64,000 nt of DNA from NCBI RefSeq assembly GCF_004000865.1, contig NZ_BIMB01000033.1, positions 1 to 64,000 of the forward strand, read 5' to 3'. The DNA is from Paenibacillus elgii NBRC 100335 (lineage in GTDB: Bacteria; Bacillota; Bacilli; Paenibacillales; NBRC-103111). Positions 8,477-17,989 of the stretch are shown here, piece after piece (position 1 is the stretch's first letter; each line of letters starts with the position of its first letter). Both the position numbers and the translations under genes were made by a program. The notes beneath the pieces are model-generated. The model worked only from the letters and a program-made list of their open reading frames with translations. It was not told the origin of the DNA and made no database searches.

Positions 8477-9806
8477 CGCGATTGAGAAGCGGCTGATCGT
8501 GCCGACGCCGCGCATGGCCCTGCTGACAGGCGCCGGGGCGGTTCTTGTAGGCGCGGGTCATGCCGCCGGGTCAGGGGTCGGAGCCGCCGTGCAGTGGCTG
8601 GTGTGCGGCGTGCTGCTCGGGCTGAGCGCGCTCGATCTGTCGCTGCTTCCCAGGCGGCGCAGCTTGCGCGTCAGCCGCGGTCTCCCGGGGCAGGCCGATA
8701 TCGGCAGCCCGTTTGAGGTGACGGTGCGCGCGGAAGCCTCGCAGCCGGTATCCTTGAAGCTGACGATCGCCGACGACCTGCCGCAGACGTTCGTTATGCC
8801 GGGAGAGCCGCAGACGGCGGCTTGGGAAGGGAAAACGGCGGAGATCCGCTACACGACGCAGGGCCGGGAGCGGGGAGAATATCATTTTCGCTCGGTATGG
8901 CTCCGCTTGAGAGGGCGGATCGGCTTGTGGGAGAAGCAGACGCGCCTGGAGCTGGAGCAGACCATCCGCATTTATCCCGATATGTCGGGGGTTCGCGGCA
9001 TCTTATCTTCGATGCAAAATCAGCTGACGCTGGAAGGAAGGCGGATTTACCGGAAGGAGCGGTCCGGCTCGGAATTTCACGCGATTCGCGAATACGTTCC
9101 CGACGACGACCCGCGGTTTGTTAACTGGAGAGCGTCGGCGCGGTCCCGCACACTGATGACGAACGTATTTCGCCCGGAACGGGGCAAGGTCGTTACCATC
9201 CTGCTGGACTGCGGACGCATGATGGGGATCGAGCTGGACGGCCGGACCAAGCTCGACGTGTCGCTTGAAGCGGCGCTGGCGCTTGCCGCCGTAGCGCTTA
9301 AGCAGGGGGATAAGGTGGGGCTGCTCGCGTTCTCGAACCGGGTGAAGGTGTATGTGCCGCCGGATAGCGGACTTCTCCATCTGCAGACGTTGACGGCGGC
9401 GGTTTATAACCTGCAGAGCGATTTTGTGGAGGCCAGCTATGGTACGGCGCTGCAGCATTTGCTGCGCGTGCAAAAGAAACGGAGCCTGACTGTCCTGTTC
9501 TCCGATATGGACAATTATATGTTCGAGGAGGGGCTGCGTCCGCTGCTGATGCGGCTGAAGCGGCAGCACCGGATTTTGCTGCTCGGCCTGCGGGATGAAG
9601 TGCTGCAGCGTTGGGCGTCGGCCGAGACGGCGGGCAGGCGCCAAGCTTATGTGAAAAGCGTGGCGCACAAGTTCGCCGTCGACCGGCAAACGGTCGCTGC
9701 GGAGATGGCCGCCGGCGGGATCGACATCGTGGACGTTCCCGTCGGGCAGCTGGCCTGGACGGCGGTTAACCGGTATCTGGATCTTAAATCGAACGATTCG
9801 ATATAG
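8427..9806 (+). CDS. DUF58 domain-containing protein
   Basis: 459 aa. Two N-terminal TM helices (about 35-70) are followed by a beta-rich region and then the DUF58 / vWA-like domain with the hallmark REYVPDDDPRFVNWRASARS near residue 220 and LLDCGRMM, a MIDAS-like segment. DUF58 proteins act with MoxR ATPases. The GTG at 8427 with GGAGGGAG upstream is chosen over a TTG at 8406; the 5' end lies inside the MoxR gene by 50 nt. The 3' end overlaps the convergent SpoIIM-family gene by 23 bp. Confidence 0.88.
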   Translation: MTTSSRKRWRRFRSLADAIEKRLIVPTPRMALLTGAGAVLVGAGHAAGSGVGAAVQWLVCGVLLGLSALDLSLLPRRRSLRVSRGLPGQADIGSPFEVTVRAEASQPVSLKLTIADDLPQTFVMPGEPQTAAWEGKTAEIRYTTQGRERGEYHFRSVWLRLRGRIGLWEKQTRLELEQTIRIYPDMSGVRGILSSMQNQLTLEGRRIYRKERSGSEFHAIREYVPDDDPRFVNWRASARSRTLMTNVFRPERGKVVTILLDCGRMMGIELDGRTKLDVSLEAALALAAVALKQGDKVGLLAFSNRVKVYVPPDSGLLHLQTLTAAVYNLQSDFVEASYGTALQHLLRVQKKRSLTVLFSDMDNYMFEEGLRPLLMRLKRQHRILLLGLRDEVLQRWASAETAGRRQAYVKSVAHKFAVDRQTVAAEMAAGGIDIVDVPVGQLAWTAVNRYLDLKSNDSI

Positions 9807-10839
9807 AGCCCGGGGAGGAGAAGAGGTCCGCCGTCCTCAATCCTGCTTCGTCCTTCGGGGCGGCGCCTTCGGCTGCAAGCTGCGTATGCCTGCGTTCGTT
9901 CAAACGTCCGTAAGTCACATACAGCGCCAGAGCAATCAGCGTGGCGCCCGCGACGATATACTTCGTTTCCAGCGACAACCCGGAAGGCGTAATATAGCCT
10001 TCGATAATCCCGGCAATGACGAACAGCGGAATCGTGCCGACCATCAGGAGCGCCGATTCCTTGACGGAGCGCAGAAGCATATATTTTCGCGTATACGGTC
10101 CGGGGTTGATCATCCGGTAGCCCATATACAAGCCGGAGCCCCCGGCAATGAAGATGGCGGTCAGCTCGATGACGCCGTGCGGCAAAATGTACGCCCAGAA
10201 CACGTAGCTTTTGCCGGATTGCCAAAAGACAGCGGTTAGCGCGCCGATCAGGATGCCATTGTAGAACAGCACGTAGACCGTCAGCAGCCCGAAGGTGATG
10301 CCGCTCACGAACGCGAGAACGGCGACCCGGATGTTGTTGGTCATGATGGACGTGGACATGACGGCGCTTTGCACTTCGCCGTGGTTTTTGCCCACCGCAT
10401 CGGGATTGATGCCGTCGGCCATCTCAGGGGATACGAGCGCATACAGGTTTAGCGGGTCCTGCCAGACGGCCGCGAAGCCGGACAGCGCTCCGACCATAAA
10501 CAGCAGAAACGCAATCGCAATGAACTGTTTGCGTTCCAGCACGTAGCCGATAAACCGGCGCTTGAAAAAATCGCCGAGCCGATGGGACGTTTTCCACTGT
10601 TCGGCATGCAGGGCATGGTGCGCCCGCGCCACGAGCTGATTGAGGTAGAGCCCGATCTCGTCGCCGGGATAGTACGTCTGCGCGTAGGCCAGATGTGCGG
10701 AGGCCGTCCGGTACAAGAAGGTCAGCCGGTCAACCTGCGGGGCCTGTACCGTGCGGCGCTTTTTCTCGAATAAGGTCAGCAGTCCGTCAAGCTCGGTCCA
10801 TACGGACTTGTGCTCGCGGATAAAGCGCTGAATGTTCAT
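9784..10839 (-). CDS. Stage II sporulation protein M (SpoIIM) family membrane protein
   Basis: 351 aa. An N-terminal cytoplasmic helical region (MNIQRFIREHKSVWTELDGL) precedes about six TM helices with the SpoIIM-family motif around LPHGVIELTAIFIAGGSGL. The ATG with GGAAGGAG upstream is preferred over a longer in-frame start at 10887. True SpoIIM is a forespore-engulfment hydrolase-complex subunit of about 215 aa. This longer form belongs to the paralogous group found with RDD, DUF58 and MoxR genes, so an engulfment role should not be assumed. It is divergent from the RDD gene and convergent with DUF58. Confidence 0.87.
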   Translation of the reverse strand: MNIQRFIREHKSVWTELDGLLTLFEKKRRTVQAPQVDRLTFLYRTASAHLAYAQTYYPGDEIGLYLNQLVARAHHALHAEQWKTSHRLGDFFKRRFIGYVLERKQFIAIAFLLFMVGALSGFAAVWQDPLNLYALVSPEMADGINPDAVGKNHGEVQSAVMSTSIMTNNIRVAVLAFVSGITFGLLTVYVLFYNGILIGALTAVFWQSGKSYVFWAYILPHGVIELTAIFIAGGSGLYMGYRMINPGPYTRKYMLLRSVKESALLMVGTIPLFVIAGIIEGYITPSGLSLETKYIVAGATLIALALYVTYGRLNERRHTQLAAEGAAPKDEAGLRTADLFSSPGSISNRSI

Positions 10840-10912
10840 AGGTGCGAACAATCTCCTTCCGTCTCTCGAATAGTTCAATATTACCACAAAAATGGAAAGG
10901 AGGAGCGGGGAA

Positions 10913-11716
10913 ATGAACGAGGTGAATATCAGGGAAGCTTCGATCGTGACGCCGGAGCATGTCCGGCTCCAGTTTCGGACGGCGGGTATCGGCAGCCGGA
11001 CGGCCGCTCAGCTCATAGACAATCTGCTGCTGCTGGCAGCCTTCGGGGCCATCAGCCTGCTGGTCGGTCTGATCCTGATGCTGCTGGACATCGGCTTGGA
11101 CGATGCGCTTGGGGAATATGCCGCCGCTTTCCTGATCGTGCTCAGCTTTCTATTGATCGGCTGCTACTACGCGTTGGCGGAATATTATATGGGCGGACAG
11201 ACGTTTGGCAAAAAATGGCTGGGTCTGCGCGTCATTCAAGAGAACGGGCAGCCGGTTACGCTGCTGTCGGCCATCATTCGCAATTTTTTCCGGCTGATCG
11301 ATTTTTTGCCGTCCTTTTATTTTGTCGGCATGCTGTGGATGTTCTTCCATCCGATGGACAAACGGATCGGCGACCTGGCCGCAGGCACGCTCGTCATCCG
11401 GGATATGCAGCATGAGCGGCTTGCTCTTCGTAAGCGGACCCGGAAGTGGCTGGACAAGAACAACATTCGGCTGACGTATGAACTCAAGCTGTCCGAAGCG
11501 TTCCGCAGGCGGATCGAGCGGGAGGATTGGCTGCTGCTGTCCACGTTCGTGGAACGCCTCCCCTCGCTGGATAAGTTCAAGCGCGAGGAGCTCTCCTGGC
11601 AGATAGCCGAGCGGCTCGGAACCAAGCTGGAGCTGGAACGGGAGCTTTATGCGGCCCAGTCGACGGCTTTTTTGATCGAGCTGTACGTGCAGTTGTCGGA
11701 GGAATGGACGCTGTAA
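10913..11716 (+). CDS. RDD family membrane protein
   Basis: 267 aa. The RDD domain (residues about 20-170) has GSRTAAQLIDNLLL carrying the Arg...Asp pattern, GQTFGKKWLGLRVI and the late motif KRIGDLAAGTLVIRD; three or four TM helices are visible. A charged cytoplasmic C-terminal region follows (about 170-267). The ATG at 10913 has AAAGGAGGAG upstream. It faces away from the SpoIIM-family gene across a 73-bp intergenic region, completing the MoxR/DUF58/SpoIIM/RDD cluster. Function unknown; some RDD proteins are ion antiporters. Confidence 0.87.
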   Translation: MNEVNIREASIVTPEHVRLQFRTAGIGSRTAAQLIDNLLLLAAFGAISLLVGLILMLLDIGLDDALGEYAAAFLIVLSFLLIGCYYALAEYYMGGQTFGKKWLGLRVIQENGQPVTLLSAIIRNFFRLIDFLPSFYFVGMLWMFFHPMDKRIGDLAAGTLVIRDMQHERLALRKRTRKWLDKNNIRLTYELKLSEAFRRRIEREDWLLLSTFVERLPSLDKFKREELSWQIAERLGTKLELERELYAAQSTAFLIELYVQLSEEWTL

Positions 11717-11844
11717 ACGAGGCGGGAACGGCGGAAAATATTTTGCGTAGGGATGAATGAGGACGAAAGGAAGCATGCATACTAAAATGGGCTAAATGAA
11801 AAGCCAAGCATTTCCAGAAAGCATGCCAAGGAGGAATTTCGTTC

Positions 11845-12171
11845 ATGTTCAACGCTACTCAGCAATTGAACCATTGCCAGCAAATGATTCAACAATTGAT
11901 CCAGCAAACGGATCAAGCGAGCGCGAATTATCAGCAGTTGCTCCAGCAGGAGCAGCAAAATGCGCAGCAGCTGCAAATTTTGTCCCAGCGCGAGCAGCAT
12001 GCGGCGCAAGTGATCCAAACGGCGCTGCAAGGCCACCATACGGCGGTACAGCAAATGCAGCAAATGGCGCAAATCTGCAATCAGCTGGAGCAAACGCTCG
12101 TACAGTTGAATCAAGCGAGCTTTCAATCGCAGCAAAATCAAAACTTCGCCCGCGGCAACTTCTATCAATAA
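11845..12171 (+). CDS. Glutamine-rich small helical protein
   Basis: 108 aa, about one third Gln, with heptad-like spacing (QQMIQQLIQQTDQAS, HHTAVQQMQQMAQICNQLEQ), predicting an extended coiled coil. No TM segment or signal peptide. AGGAGG lies about 10 bp upstream of the ATG. A strong terminator follows, so it is monocistronic. Small Gln-rich coiled-coil proteins are common and uncharacterised in Paenibacillus; a spore-associated or structural role would be a guess. Confidence 0.8.
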   Translation: MFNATQQLNHCQQMIQQLIQQTDQASANYQQLLQQEQQNAQQLQILSQREQHAAQVIQTALQGHHTAVQQMQQMAQICNQLEQTLVQLNQASFQSQQNQNFARGNFYQ

Positions 12172-12185
12172 TTGGGCAAATGCGG

Positions 12186-12226
12186 AACAGAGCCGGCTCC
12201 CGGGAAGAAGGGACGGCTCTGTTTTG
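12186..12226 (+). terminator. Rho-independent terminator after the Gln-rich gene
   Basis: 10-bp stem AACAGAGCCG / CGGCTCTGTT followed by a short T-run (GTTTTGTC). Confidence 0.85.
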
Positions 12227-12254
12227 TCGTTCGGAAAATGGTGCATAAGCGGAT

Positions 12255-12289
12255 TTGACAAAAGCAACTGTTATTATTATAATTACAGT
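12255..12289 (+). promoter_or_regulatory. Sigma-A promoter with 23-bp palindromic operator for the Rrf2 regulator
   Basis: TTGACA at 12255-12260, a 17-bp spacer and TATAAT at 12278-12283 form a consensus promoter. A 23-bp palindrome at 12267-12289 covers the spacer and -10: arms ACTGTTATTAT and ATAATTACAGT match at 10 of 11 paired positions around a central T. The location is ideal for repression by the Rrf2-family product encoded 29 bp downstream. Confidence 0.82.
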
Positions 12290-12317
12290 AAGCGAACGGA
12301 GAGAAGGGAGCCGCCCG

Positions 12318-12749
12318 GTGAACAGCGAATTTACGATTGCCGTCCACAGCCTCGTGCTGCTCGCCTATCGGCCGGATCATATGGCTACCAGCGATATGAT
12401 CGCCCACAATGTGGATACGCATCCGGCCCGTGTACGCAAGGTGATGGGATGTTTGCGCAAGCAGGGATACGTGACGACCAAGGAAGGCAGCGGCGGAGGA
12501 TTTGCGTTAAACTGCCGTCCGGATGAGGTCACGCTTGCCGAGATTTACCGCGCCACGTCGTTCGGTTCGATCAAGCCGTCCTGGTGCTCGGGGAATGTGG
12601 AGGAAGACTGCCTCGTCGCCTGCAATATGACCGAGGTGATGGATCATATATTCACGGAAGCGGAGGAGCAGATGTTGACGTACCTCCAACGGCTGACGAT
12701 TCAAGACGTGCTGGAACGCGTCCTCGCGAAGCAGCAGAGAAAGTGCTAA
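12318..12749 (+). CDS. Rrf2-family transcriptional regulator with Cys cluster
   Basis: 143-aa winged-helix regulator. The N-terminal HTH (residues 1-65) ends in the Rrf2 wing signature EGSGGGFALN. A Cys cluster Cys90-x7-Cys98-x3-Cys102 lies in the loop where IscR and NsrR bind an Fe-S cluster, but the spacing differs from both; closest in layout to YwnA-like Rrf2 proteins. The GTG start at 12318 is chosen because AGAAGGGAG lies just upstream, and the reading frame before it overlaps the promoter. Redox, Fe-S or NO sensing is an inference from the cysteines and the thioredoxin gene nearby. Probably autoregulated. Confidence 0.88.
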   Translation: MNSEFTIAVHSLVLLAYRPDHMATSDMIAHNVDTHPARVRKVMGCLRKQGYVTTKEGSGGGFALNCRPDEVTLAEIYRATSFGSIKPSWCSGNVEEDCLVACNMTEVMDHIFTEAEEQMLTYLQRLTIQDVLERVLAKQQRKC

Positions 12750-12763
12750 TTTTTTTTAACGCA

Positions 12764-12786
12764 ACTGTTATTAAAAAAGTTTCAGT
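12764..12786. promoter_or_regulatory. Second, weaker copy of the Rrf2-type operator
   Basis: Shares GCAACTGTTATTA (12761-12773) with the operator in front of the Rrf2 gene and keeps the same 23-bp ACTG...CAGT spacing, though the inner right arm has decayed. It lies between the regulator gene and the next gene, so the regulator may also control the IDEAL-like gene and possibly trxA. Confidence 0.5.
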
Positions 12787-12840
12787 CGTTTCAGAGGCTT
12801 CATAACCGTGTAATGGTGTAAAAAAGGGAGGGTGATCAAC

Positions 12841-13260
12841 ATGGCAGCTGCAAATCATGAGCTGATTCGGGAAGGCGATTGGGTAAGCGGGACTTCCTGG
12901 AAGGACGAAAGGTTTATCGGATATGTCGAATGGACGGACGGAGCTGGCGCGCTGCGGGTTCGAATTACGCAATGCGACCGCGCCGAAGCGGTAGGCTTTG
13001 TGACGGAGGCCCGGCAGTCGAAAGTAACCCGGCTGCCCGAGCCCGACGGGCTGTCTTCGGACGAAGCGGCGCTGCGCGATCTGATCGAGCTGGCACTGCA
13101 AACCCGGGATCAGGCATGGTTTGAAGAGCTGAGCGCCATGCTGCCCTCGGCGTCCGCGCAAGCGGCGGGAGGGCGGAAGCCGAGCCTTCCCGGACCGAGC
13201 GGGTGGAAGGCTCCCGCCTCCCGGTTTCCGTTCGGATTCAATCTGGAGAACCTGCGTTAA
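12841..13260 (+). CDS. IDEAL-domain-like small protein
   Basis: 139 aa, soluble. The N-terminal beta-rich part (residues 1-60) has an SH3-like look (GDWVSGTSWKDERFIGYVEW). Residues about 80-105 carry LIELALQTRDQAWFEEL, matching the IDEAL pattern I-x-x-A-L-x3-D-x3-F-x-x-L found in several Bacillota proteins. A Pro/Ser-rich tail ends in FPFGFNLENLR. The ATG has GGGAGGG upstream. It lies 29 bp before trxA in the same direction. The family assignment is mine from the motif; function unknown. Confidence 0.75.
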   Translation: MAAANHELIREGDWVSGTSWKDERFIGYVEWTDGAGALRVRITQCDRAEAVGFVTEARQSKVTRLPEPDGLSSDEAALRDLIELALQTRDQAWFEELSAMLPSASAQAAGGRKPSLPGPSGWKAPASRFPFGFNLENLR

Positions 13261-13289
13261 ACCAAAAAATAAACTAAGGAGTGGTTGAG

Positions 13290-13604
13290 ATGGCTATTGT
13301 CAATGTTAAAGATGCGGAGTTTAAGGATGCGATTCAAGAAGGTGTCGTGCTGGTCGATTTCTGGGCGCCTTGGTGCGGTCCTTGCAAAATGATCGCCCCT
13401 GTGCTTGAGGAGCTGAACGGCAAGCTCGGCGATTCGGTGAAGATCGCGAAGGTCAACGTAGACGACAATCCGGAAACGGCCGGACAATACGGCGTGATGA
13501 GCATTCCGACGCTGAAGCTGTTCAAAAACGGCGTCGAGGTCGGTACGCAAGTAGGCGTCCGTCCGCTGACGGAGCTGGAAGCTTGGGTGCAAGCGCAGCT
13601 GTAA
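13290..13604 (+). CDS. trxA: Thioredoxin
   Basis: 104-aa classic thioredoxin with the active site WCGPC (Cys29, Cys32) in FWAPWCGPCKM, and the cis-Pro loop in MSIPTLKLF. It reduces cytoplasmic protein disulfides, is recharged by thioredoxin reductase (not in this window) and supports ribonucleotide and methionine-sulfoxide reductases. AAGGAG lies at proper spacing to the ATG at 13290. It is followed by a strong terminator. The upstream neighbour and Rrf2 regulator suggest possible redox control. Confidence 0.97.
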   Translation: MAIVNVKDAEFKDAIQEGVVLVDFWAPWCGPCKMIAPVLEELNGKLGDSVKIAKVNVDDNPETAGQYGVMSIPTLKLFKNGVEVGTQVGVRPLTELEAWVQAQL

Positions 13605-13616
13605 TGGTAGCGATAG

Positions 13617-13647
13617 AAAGGCCCCTTCGGAAACGAGGGGCCTTTTG
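13617..13647 (+). terminator. Rho-independent terminator of trxA
   Basis: Stem AAAGGCCCCT / AGGGGCCTTT around an 8-10 nt loop, ending CTTTTG; 13 bp after the stop. A related hairpin (GCCCCTCG-AAAA-CGATGGGCC, then TTTTAC) reappears at about 13854-13880 on the far side of the palindromic element. Confidence 0.9.
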
Positions 13648-13648
13648 A

Positions 13649-13850
13649 GCTTGTTGAGGAACCCGCTTCGCGTAGAAAATTCTCTGCATACGCCGGTGGG
13701 GTATATCCCTCCAGCCGCTCTTGAAACCCGTGAACTTGATTAGAATTGGCGGTATTTTCACGGATTTCAAAGGCGGACGTAAACTCTTACGGAATATACC
13801 CCACCTCTATTGGTCTGAGATTTTTCTACTTCTAACGTTTCTCAACACGC
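13649..13850. repeat. 202-bp imperfect palindromic element, copy A
   Basis: The whole stretch folds on itself. Outermost arms GCTTGTTGAG / CTCAACACGC; next GTAGAAAATTCTC / GAGATTTTTCTAC; then the core GGTGGGGTATA (13695-13705) / TATACCCCACC (13795-13805); then CTTGAAACCCGTGAA / TTCACGGATTTCAAAG. A second member lies at 48262-48464 with the same length, the same core and the short blocks CGCTCTTG and CAAAGGCG, but different, still self-complementary outer and inner arms. It lies between convergent genes (trxA and a kinase-like gene). No ORF. It may be a structured RNA, a bidirectional terminator or a MITE-like repeat. Confidence 0.8.
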
Positions 13851-13900
13851 TGGTGCCCCTCGAAAACGATGGGCCTTTTACTTTGGGTTAGAGTACCGAT

Positions 13901-14500
13901 TTAGGCTTCCGATTCGTCGCCGTAAATAAAACGCTCGACCAGCCGCAGCTTTTCCTCCGTGAGCGGGCCTGCGTTATTGAACGAGAGAATCGATGAGGCC
14001 GGCAGCTTCCACCGGATTTCCCGAACCGCAAGAGAGTGGCTGAATTCGTTCCAGTTCTCCAGCTTCCACGCATCCAGGGCCAAGCCTCGGTCCCGAATGC
14101 GCTCGCGGTAATGCTGCTCGTCGGGGAGCGAGACGAGGATCGCTTTGACGTCTACGTCGTTCAGCGATGCGCCGATCCGCAGCAGCTCCTTCTCCGGCCA
14201 TGCCGGATCTTCAAGCTCCCGGGTGAACGGACCGATGACGAAGGCATTCACGCCGAGGTCCACGTTTTCCAGAGCGGCGTCCATCGTGATGCGGTAGCCC
14301 AGATCCCGGCAACGTATTTTGTAAACGTCGGAATCGCGGTCGTTCGGGTCAAGCCCGGAGAGGGTCATAATCGCCTCCGATGCGGGCCGGGATAAGGTGT
14401 CCATGTCGAATAAGGCCGCATGGCGTCTGCGGGCCAAGGCTTTGGCCAAGGTCGTCTTGCCCGCGCCGGCGGGACCCAGGAAAAATACGAGCTTGCGCAT
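13901..14500 (-). CDS. P-loop nucleotide kinase-like protein
   Basis: 199 aa, soluble. Walker A GPAGAGKTT at residues 9-17 comes directly after the first beta strand (MRKLVFFLGPAGAGKTTLAKAL). A lid/NMP-binding style region with RERIRDRG lies near residue 135. It resembles the shikimate/gluconate-kinase-like AAA_33 group that phosphorylates small molecules, but the acceptor cannot be told. GGAGG lies directly before the ATG. It is convergent with trxA, with palindromic element A between them. Confidence 0.8.
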   Translation of the reverse strand: MRKLVFFLGPAGAGKTTLAKALARRRHAALFDMDTLSRPASEAIMTLSGLDPNDRDSDVYKIRCRDLGYRITMDAALENVDLGVNAFVIGPFTRELEDPAWPEKELLRIGASLNDVDVKAILVSLPDEQHYRERIRDRGLALDAWKLENWNEFSHSLAVREIRWKLPASSILSFNNAGPLTEEKLRLVERFIYGDESEA

Positions 14501-14649
14501 GTCATGCCTCCTGTCCTGCTTCTTCTGCCATATATCGTATCATAAACGCGGAGGGTAACGGTAACGGCCGATTGTCTTTAACAAGAAACGGATTGGCTAG
14601 GATGCGATTGGCGTATCATTCAAATAAATGGAATTTTAGGGGTTCAGGG

Positions 14650-14678
14650 TTTACGAAACGGGGCACATATACTATAAT
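14650..14678 (+). promoter_or_regulatory. Sigma-A promoter of the glpF leader
   Basis: TTTACG at 14650-14655, a 17-bp spacer and TATAAT at 14673-14678. It would start a leader of roughly 230 nt before glpF that contains a terminator hairpin. Confidence 0.75.
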
Positions 14679-14717
14679 AAAGATCACAAGTAAACAGTTT
14701 TGCTGTGAGAAGATGAG

Positions 14718-14770
14718 AACAGCCATCATCCAAAGTGGAGCTTTCCACATTTCGGATCATGGCTGTTTTT
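14718..14770 (+). terminator. Leader terminator (probable GlpP antitermination target) ahead of glpF
   Basis: AACAGCCATCATCC pairs with GGATCATGGCTGTT at 13 of 14 positions. An inner stem GTGGA-GCTT-TCCAC sits in the loop, and TTTTTTG follows. It lies in the untranslated leader between the promoter and glpF. In Bacillus subtilis, GlpP with glycerol-3-phosphate prevents termination at such leader terminators of the glp genes. A glpP gene is present at the end of this cluster, which supports the same role here. Confidence 0.85.
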
Positions 14771-14916
14771 TGTCTTATCCTGGAAAGGAGGGGCTCTTCA
14801 TGCAAGGGCTCGGGTGCAGAATATATTGACCTACGACCAATTAAGTGGGGAAGTCTTTCTTTAAAGCGAAAGTTTGAAAGGGTTTACAAAAAAACATAAT
14901 GCCAGGAGGTAGGCCG

Positions 14917-15627
14917 ATGACTCCGTTTATGGGGGAATTGCTGGGGACGATGCTTTTAATCTTATTCGGCGATGGGGTATGTGCCGGAGTGAGTCTGAAC
15001 AAATCCAAAGCGCAGAATTCGGGCTGGATTGTCATTGCGATGGGCTGGGGGCTCGCGCTCGCCATTGCGATTTTTGCGGTCGGCCGATTTAGCGGCGCGC
15101 ATTTGAATCCCGCCTTTACCCTCGGGCTGGCCATGGCCGGACAATTCCCTTGGGAGAAGGTCCCGTCCTATATTGCCGCGCAATTCATCGGAGCGTTTCT
15201 GGGAGCGTGTCTCGTATGGCTGCAGTACTTGCCTCACTGGAAAGCGACCGAGGATACCGGGGCGAAGCTCGGAACCTTCGCGACAGGACCTGCCATCCGC
15301 AGCCCGTTCGCGAACCTGATCAGCGAAGTGCTGGCTACGTTTATCCTGTTTGTCTGCATTTTGGCGATCGGCGCCAACAAATTTACGGAAGGCTTGAATC
15401 CGTTTGTCGTCGGTTTCCTGCTGGTCGGCGTCGGTCTTTCGTTCGGAGGAACGACCGGCTATGCGATGAATCCGGCCCGCGACCTGGGTCCGCGCATCGC
15501 GCATGCGGTGCTGCCGCTCGGGAAGAAGGGCTCTTCGGACTGGGGCTATGCCTGGATTCCGGTCGTCGGTCCGCTGGTCGGAGGCTCGCTTGGAACGCTA
15601 TTTTATTATGCGGTTTTCGGAAGCTAA
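14917..15627 (+). CDS. glpF: Glycerol uptake facilitator (aquaglyceroporin)
   Basis: 236-aa MIP-family channel with six TM helices and the two pore NPA motifs: LNPAFTLGLA near residue 70 and MNPARDLGPR near residue 187. The residue after the second NPA-Arg is Asp, the glycerol-facilitator signature. It lets glycerol diffuse into the cell for GlpK to trap. The ATG at 14917 with AGGAGG upstream is chosen. It is slightly short for GlpF but complete. It precedes glpK by 52 bp, in an operon behind a terminator-containing leader. Confidence 0.95.
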   Translation: MTPFMGELLGTMLLILFGDGVCAGVSLNKSKAQNSGWIVIAMGWGLALAIAIFAVGRFSGAHLNPAFTLGLAMAGQFPWEKVPSYIAAQFIGAFLGACLVWLQYLPHWKATEDTGAKLGTFATGPAIRSPFANLISEVLATFILFVCILAIGANKFTEGLNPFVVGFLLVGVGLSFGGTTGYAMNPARDLGPRIAHAVLPLGKKGSSDWGYAWIPVVGPLVGGSLGTLFYYAVFGS

Positions 15628-15634
15628 CGCATAG

Positions 15635-17182
<1,548 letters not shown>

Positions 17183-17194
17183 GCAGTGACCGGG

Positions 17195-17250
17195 CCGTGC
17201 TGTGGCACCCTTCTTCAGGAGAAGGGCCGCAGCACGGTTTCGCTTGTTTT
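17195..17250 (+). terminator. Probable terminator between glpK and glpP
   Basis: Long imperfect hairpin: CCGTGCTGTGG...CCTTCT pairs with AGAAGG...CCGCAGCACGG around TCAGG. The downstream T-tract is poor (TTTCGCTTGTTTT), so termination may be partial. Confidence 0.65.
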
Positions 17251-17332
17251 CCGGTTCCCGACGGGGTATGTTAAAAAGGATCGTAACGTCTGCACTTGAA
17301 GAAAATTCCTATTTTTATCGAAGGAGGATTTT

Positions 17333-17875
17333 ATGTTGAAGCCGAACACCATGATTCCCGCTGTCCGGGGATTTAAAGAATTGGAGAAGGCGCTCGCTTC
17401 GCCGCACGAGGTCATTTTTTTGCTGGAAGGGGAATTAATCCAATTACAAAGCATCGTAGGGGCGGTCAAGCAAGCGAACAAAAAAATATACCTTCATTTG
17501 GAGATGGTGAAGGGGATTAAAGACGACGAAGCTTCGATTCATTTTTTATCCAAGGTGATCAAAATCGACGGGATCATCAGCACCCGGACGTCGTGCCTGC
17601 TTCACGCCAAAAAATACGGGCTGAGCGCCATTCAGCGCGGCTTCATTATCGACTCCCACTCGATCCGCACGATTATTAATTCGGCCGCTCAAGTGAAGCC
17701 GGACTATATCGAGATTTTACCGAGCTTCTCTTATCCCAAATTGAATTTGATCAAAAATGAAACGGGGCTCGATATCATTTTGGGCGGCTTTGTCGAAAAG
17801 AAGGAGGAGCTGCCCGTTCTGTTCAACGCCGGTGCGATTGCCGTATCGACCAGCCGGATCGAGCTCTGGAGCTGA
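17333..17875 (+). CDS. glpP: Glycerol-3-phosphate-responsive antiterminator
   Basis: 180-aa GlpP-family protein, full length. It is a TIM-barrel-like RNA-binding regulator that, with glycerol-3-phosphate, allows read-through of terminators in glp leaders. Family stretches: VIFLLEGELIQLQSIV, KKIYLHLEMVKGI, DGIISTRTSCL and the closing GAIAVSTSRIELW. AAGGAGG precedes the ATG. In B. subtilis glpP is first in the cluster; here it comes last. The leader terminator upstream of glpF in this window is its obvious target. Confidence 0.95.
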   Translation: MLKPNTMIPAVRGFKELEKALASPHEVIFLLEGELIQLQSIVGAVKQANKKIYLHLEMVKGIKDDEASIHFLSKVIKIDGIISTRTSCLLHAKKYGLSAIQRGFIIDSHSIRTIINSAAQVKPDYIEILPSFSYPKLNLIKNETGLDIILGGFVEKKEELPVLFNAGAIAVSTSRIELWS

Positions 17876-17989
17876 GGAGGGTTGGCGCCACCCCGTCAGC
17901 GGATGAATACGATATAATGGTTACAGCATCCCGACAGCCGCAGGGCTTTGCCGTCCGGAGCAGTCATCGAAAAGGAGAATGATGCGCGA

